From Cyanophora paradoxa (taxonomy: Eukaryota; Glaucocystophyceae; Cyanophorales; Cyanophoraceae): a stretch of 64,000 nucleotides of DNA. The notes beneath the pieces were generated by a model. The model saw only the letters and a list, made by a program, of their open reading frames with translations, was not told the DNA's origin and ran no database searches. Below, piece after piece: positions 61,279 to 64,000 of the stretch. The stretch covers positions 310,001-374,000 of the forward strand of contig QPMI01000022.1 of assembly GCA_004431415.1 (NCBI GenBank), given 5' to 3'. Numbering within the stretch: position 1 is the stretch's first letter; each line of letters begins with the position of its first letter. The translations under genes were made by a program, and so were the position numbers.

Positions 61279-63119
61279 ATGGGCGCGGGCGCGGGGCGGG
61301 CGTACGAGGCGCCGGAGGGTGAGCAAGCCGAGCTTGTCCGGAACCCGCCCCCGTCCCTCTGATCAGTTGAGCAGATGGCGAGGGGGAAGCTGCGGAAGAG
61401 AAGCAGGAGAAGGCGCCCATCGCCCTTCCCGGGCGCGACGAGATCCTAGAGAGAGTTCAGGCACGAAAGCAGTCGAGCTCAGCGCCAGCACCAGATCCCA
61501 CGCTGGAGGCGGAGGACGAATCGCCCGCGCGTGCAGACGGCGGCGCTAGCTCGACGTCCGGCAGGGTCGCCCAATGGCTCGTCCGGCAGAAGCAGGAAGG
61601 TCCGCTGTGCCAACGCGCGCGCGCACGCACGCACGCAAACGCAATTGCAAGCCGCCTCCTCTGATCCGTGCGGTGCGGCAAACGCAGCGATCCCCGTAAT
61701 CCCGGCGCCGCTGAATCTCGAGACGGGCGCCGACGACCCGTTCGGAGCGCCGGAGGAAGAGGAGGATGGGGTGGCCCCCGGCGCGGCCGGCGGCGCCGCC
61801 TGCCCCGCTCCCGCGGCCGTCGCCGCGCTCTACCAACTGCCGACGGCTTCGAAGGCGTCGGCTCCGGCGGCTCCGGCGGCGCTTGCCGCCCCGCCGGACG
61901 AGTTTGACGAGCCGGACCAGTGCCCGATCGTGAGGCGCCGCCTCTGCCGCCCCCGCCAGGCCATCGCGGTGGCCCTCTCCGCGGCATCCTCCCCCGAGAC
62001 CCGCAGCGGCGTCGGCGGCTTCGACACGCCGCCCCCGTCCCAGACCCTCTTCCCCCAGGGCCGATTCGCGCAGCTGTCGGCGTCCGCGTCACCCCCCATC
62101 TCGCGCGGGCCGCCGAGGGCGCCGGGCGACATGTTGGGCCTGGAGCCTCAGCCCCGCATCCGCAGCCTCAGCCCGGCCCCCGCCATGCAGCGGCGGGGAT
62201 CGCAGCTTGAACGAAACTTCTGCTCCCGCCTGCAGCCTGTCGGCCCGGCCGCCCCCGCCGACATCCTCGTCCTGGACGGGTACGGCGAGCCCTCCGGGGG
62301 TACCAGGACGCCATCCAGCGCCGACGAGGACGCGGACGACGTACCCCCCGTCCCCGGCGCCCGCCGCAACTCGGAGGCGGCGGCCCCGCCGGACGCGGCG
62401 AGGCGCCTTCGGCGCCAGTCCCGGACGCACGCCACGGCCCCGCCCGTCCTCGTATCCCCCATCTCGTCCTTCCTGCAGTACCCCTCCGCAGCCCCCGGCT
62501 CGGCCCTCGGGAGCCCCGCCGCCGTCGCGCGCCCCGCCGTCGTGCACCCCATCGTCTCCCCTCGCCTGGGGCCGAGCGCCCCTCCCTCTTTCCCCTTCCC
62601 GATCGGCATGCGGCGCATGAGCGCGCCGTCCCCGATCATGGACCCCCCGCCGCACTTCCCACTCGGGCTGGCGCTTCCCGACGGGGGGGTACCGGTGCAG
62701 CCCCTCTTCGGCGGCCGGCGCTCCTCTGCGCCGGTCGTGTCTCCCGTCGGCAGCCTCTCCTCCACGCTGGTTCGTTGTCATATGATTTTTCGATGTCAAG
62801 TTTCTTTCGATCTCACGCCTCACCTGAGGCGCAGGGAAGCACCGCGGCGTCGACTGTAACGCTCCCGGCGATCGGCTCGCCCTCGCGGGACGCGGGGCCC
62901 GGGCCCGGCCCCCGCCGGCCCGCCTCCCGCCCCGTCGCCCCCCGGTCCCGGCCCGCGCCGGGGGCTCCTGCCTCGGCCTCGGGGGACGTCGGGCCGGGGG
63001 GTACAGCCTCCCCCGGGTCCCCCAGCTTCTCCCGGCCGCTGCCGCCGAGCCCGCTCGCCGCGCCGCAGCAGCCGCAGCCCCAGACGGGCATCGCCCAGCT
63101 CATCCAAATCATGAGATAA
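61279..63119 (+). CDS. Disordered protein with five RRxS phosphosite-like motifs
   Basis: Start MGAGAGRAYEAPE (exon 1, 61279 to about 61318), joined to an exon from 61376 (GEGEAAEEKQEKAPIALPGR, DEILERVQARKQSSSAPAP, GRVAQWLVRQKQE), then the long exon from about 61681 (IPVIPAPLNLETGADDPFGA), and the last exon AQGSTAASTVTLPAIGSPSR ending GIAQLIQIMR-TGA (63119). No catalytic domain is seen. Composition is Pro/Ala/Ser with acidic patches. Basophilic-kinase sites recur: MQRRGSQLE, GARRNSEAA, RLRRQSRTH, GMRRMSAPS, GGRRSSAPV. The last two also fit 14-3-3 mode I (RxxSxP). It lies head-to-tail after the CNB/RWP-RK gene. Possibly a phosphoregulated scaffold; the function is inferred only. Confidence 0.6.
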
Positions 63120-63917
63120 CATCATGAGATAACATGAATTCCGTACATCGCAACTAACAATTTCGTATTTACAGTACTTACGTTTACTTATACATACAAA
63201 TACATCCCGCCCCCATCAATTCGCCGAATCACGCTCCAGCCGCGATATGCGATATGAATAAGTAGAGCTTTATCGCTTCACAATAACTAGTCGACGCCGC
63301 AGTTTAATTGTACGTTTTCAACTCTGCAAGGGTATATATATAATTATACTATGATAATCCGATCCGGATCCAGATGTACATTTTCCTAGGTTATCGATAT
63401 CCGATGATCGTGTGGTTCAACGGTTCTCGTAATTGAATAAACCTCACTTAGAGCTCGATCGATGCTACCGTAGTACACGGCAGAAACAACGCATGCGCGA
63501 TCTCAGAATTCGAAAGTGCAATCTCATGATCATATTTCAAGGGTTATCGATCGATACCGTACTGGTTCTCGCTTCACTTCAGCTTCAATTCCAATGCTAC
63601 ACGGCGCCGGCAGGGACAAAGAAACTCACGTACGCGTCGAGAGTGCTATGCGCGCGTGCGCGGGTCCGCTACAGCTAACTAGCTGGCATCTGCATCTGGA
63701 GGATGCCTAGGACCCTCGATATCAAAACTGCCGATATCAAAACTGCTGCAAAACTATCTGTCCGGACCAGGACCCCGGCCCGGATACCGATATCAAAACT
63801 GCTGCCGGGCCGGGCCGGACCGGGCCCGGGAGCCGCGGCCGGGCCGGGCCGGGCCCCGCCCGCCCCGTGCGCATGCCTCCCCCACGCCACGCCCTGTCCG
63901 GCCCTCCCCCCCTCCCT
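63120..63917. other. Tail-to-tail spacer
   Basis: A+T-rich up to 63.6 kb, with no gene seen. GATATCAAAACTGC occurs three times at 63718-63803, followed by a GGGCCGGGCCGG-rich run (63805-63860). Confidence 0.55.
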
Positions 63918-64000
63918 TTAGAAGAGCTCCGCGAGGGTGCAGCGGACGCCGCCGCCGCCGATCTTCTCGATCGTCGAGATGTCCGCGTGCAGAAGCTCCT
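63918..64000 (-). CDS. C-terminus of an amidinotransferase/dimethylargininase-like enzyme (partial)
   Basis: The last 26 codons on the minus strand read ELLHADISTIEKIGGGGVRC and then TLAELF, with stop TAA at 63918-63920. The GGGxRC(x)LAEL ending resembles the active-site cysteine end of the guanidino-modifying (pentein) superfamily: dimethylargininase, arginine deiminase and relatives, where a Cys close to the C-terminus is the nucleophile. The rest of the gene lies beyond the window, so substrate and localisation cannot be judged. Confidence 0.4.
   Translation of the reverse strand, partial: ELLHADISTIEKIGGGGVRCTLAELF

Overview
This window looks like nuclear DNA of a unicellular eukaryote, most likely a microalga. 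The genes are GC-rich and cut by many short spliceosomal introns. Donors are mostly GTGCGC/GTGCGT, acceptors end in (C/T)GCAG, and reading frames rejoin cleanly across them. A plastid-type ATP/ADP translocase, an RWP-RK regulator, a starch-binding-module/sucrose-phosphatase fusion, mitochondrial complex I PSST and a polycystin channel together fit a photosynthetic protist. I cannot assign the lineage from sequence alone. I saw no rRNA, no well-folded tRNA and no CRISPR.

Layout (+ is left to right). 1-1403 (+): 3' part of a low-complexity protein gene. 2.9-6.4 kb, 9.4-9.9 kb, 11.5-13.7 kb and 36.8-39.3 kb (all -): four members of one F-box/leucine-rich-repeat family; only the last looks undamaged. 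7.8-9.3 kb (+): small acidic and Ser/Pro-repeat exons. 13.9-17.1 kb (+): a poly(ADP-ribose) glycohydrolase-like gene with a degenerate catalytic motif and an apparent frameshift. 18.4-24.4 kb (+): polycystin-2-type channel. 24.5-29.6 kb (+): large unrecognised gene. 29.6-31.1 kb: spacer with a tRNA-derived SINE-like element. 31.2-36.0 kb (+): armadillo/TPR-like protein whose intron holds two long (TA)n arrays enclosing an AT-rich, bacterial-looking patatin fragment. 39.5-41.1 kb (+): starch-binding module fused to a sucrose-phosphatase-like HAD domain. 41.1-42.3 kb (-): NDUFS7/PSST. 42.9-48.7 kb (+): plastid ATP/ADP translocase. 49.3-53.6 kb (-): glycosyltransferase-like membrane protein. 54.2-55.1 kb (+) and 55.5-56.2 kb (-): small unrecognised proteins. 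56.3-60.6 kb (+): cyclic-nucleotide-binding domain followed by an RWP-RK domain. 61.3-63.1 kb (+): disordered protein with repeated RRxS sites. 63.9 kb to the end (-): C-terminus of an amidinotransferase-like enzyme.

The genes do not form a pathway. Possible functional links are carbon/energy exchange (translocase, complex I, starch-binding/sucrose-phosphatase enzyme) and cyclic-nucleotide signalling (CNB/RWP-RK gene next to a protein full of basophilic-kinase sites). The most unusual signals are the foreign patatin fragment between (TA)n arrays, the CNB + RWP-RK combination, repeated local duplications carrying exon ends and splice sites inside introns, the decaying PARG, and a strongly iterated word GAATTCGAA across the window.
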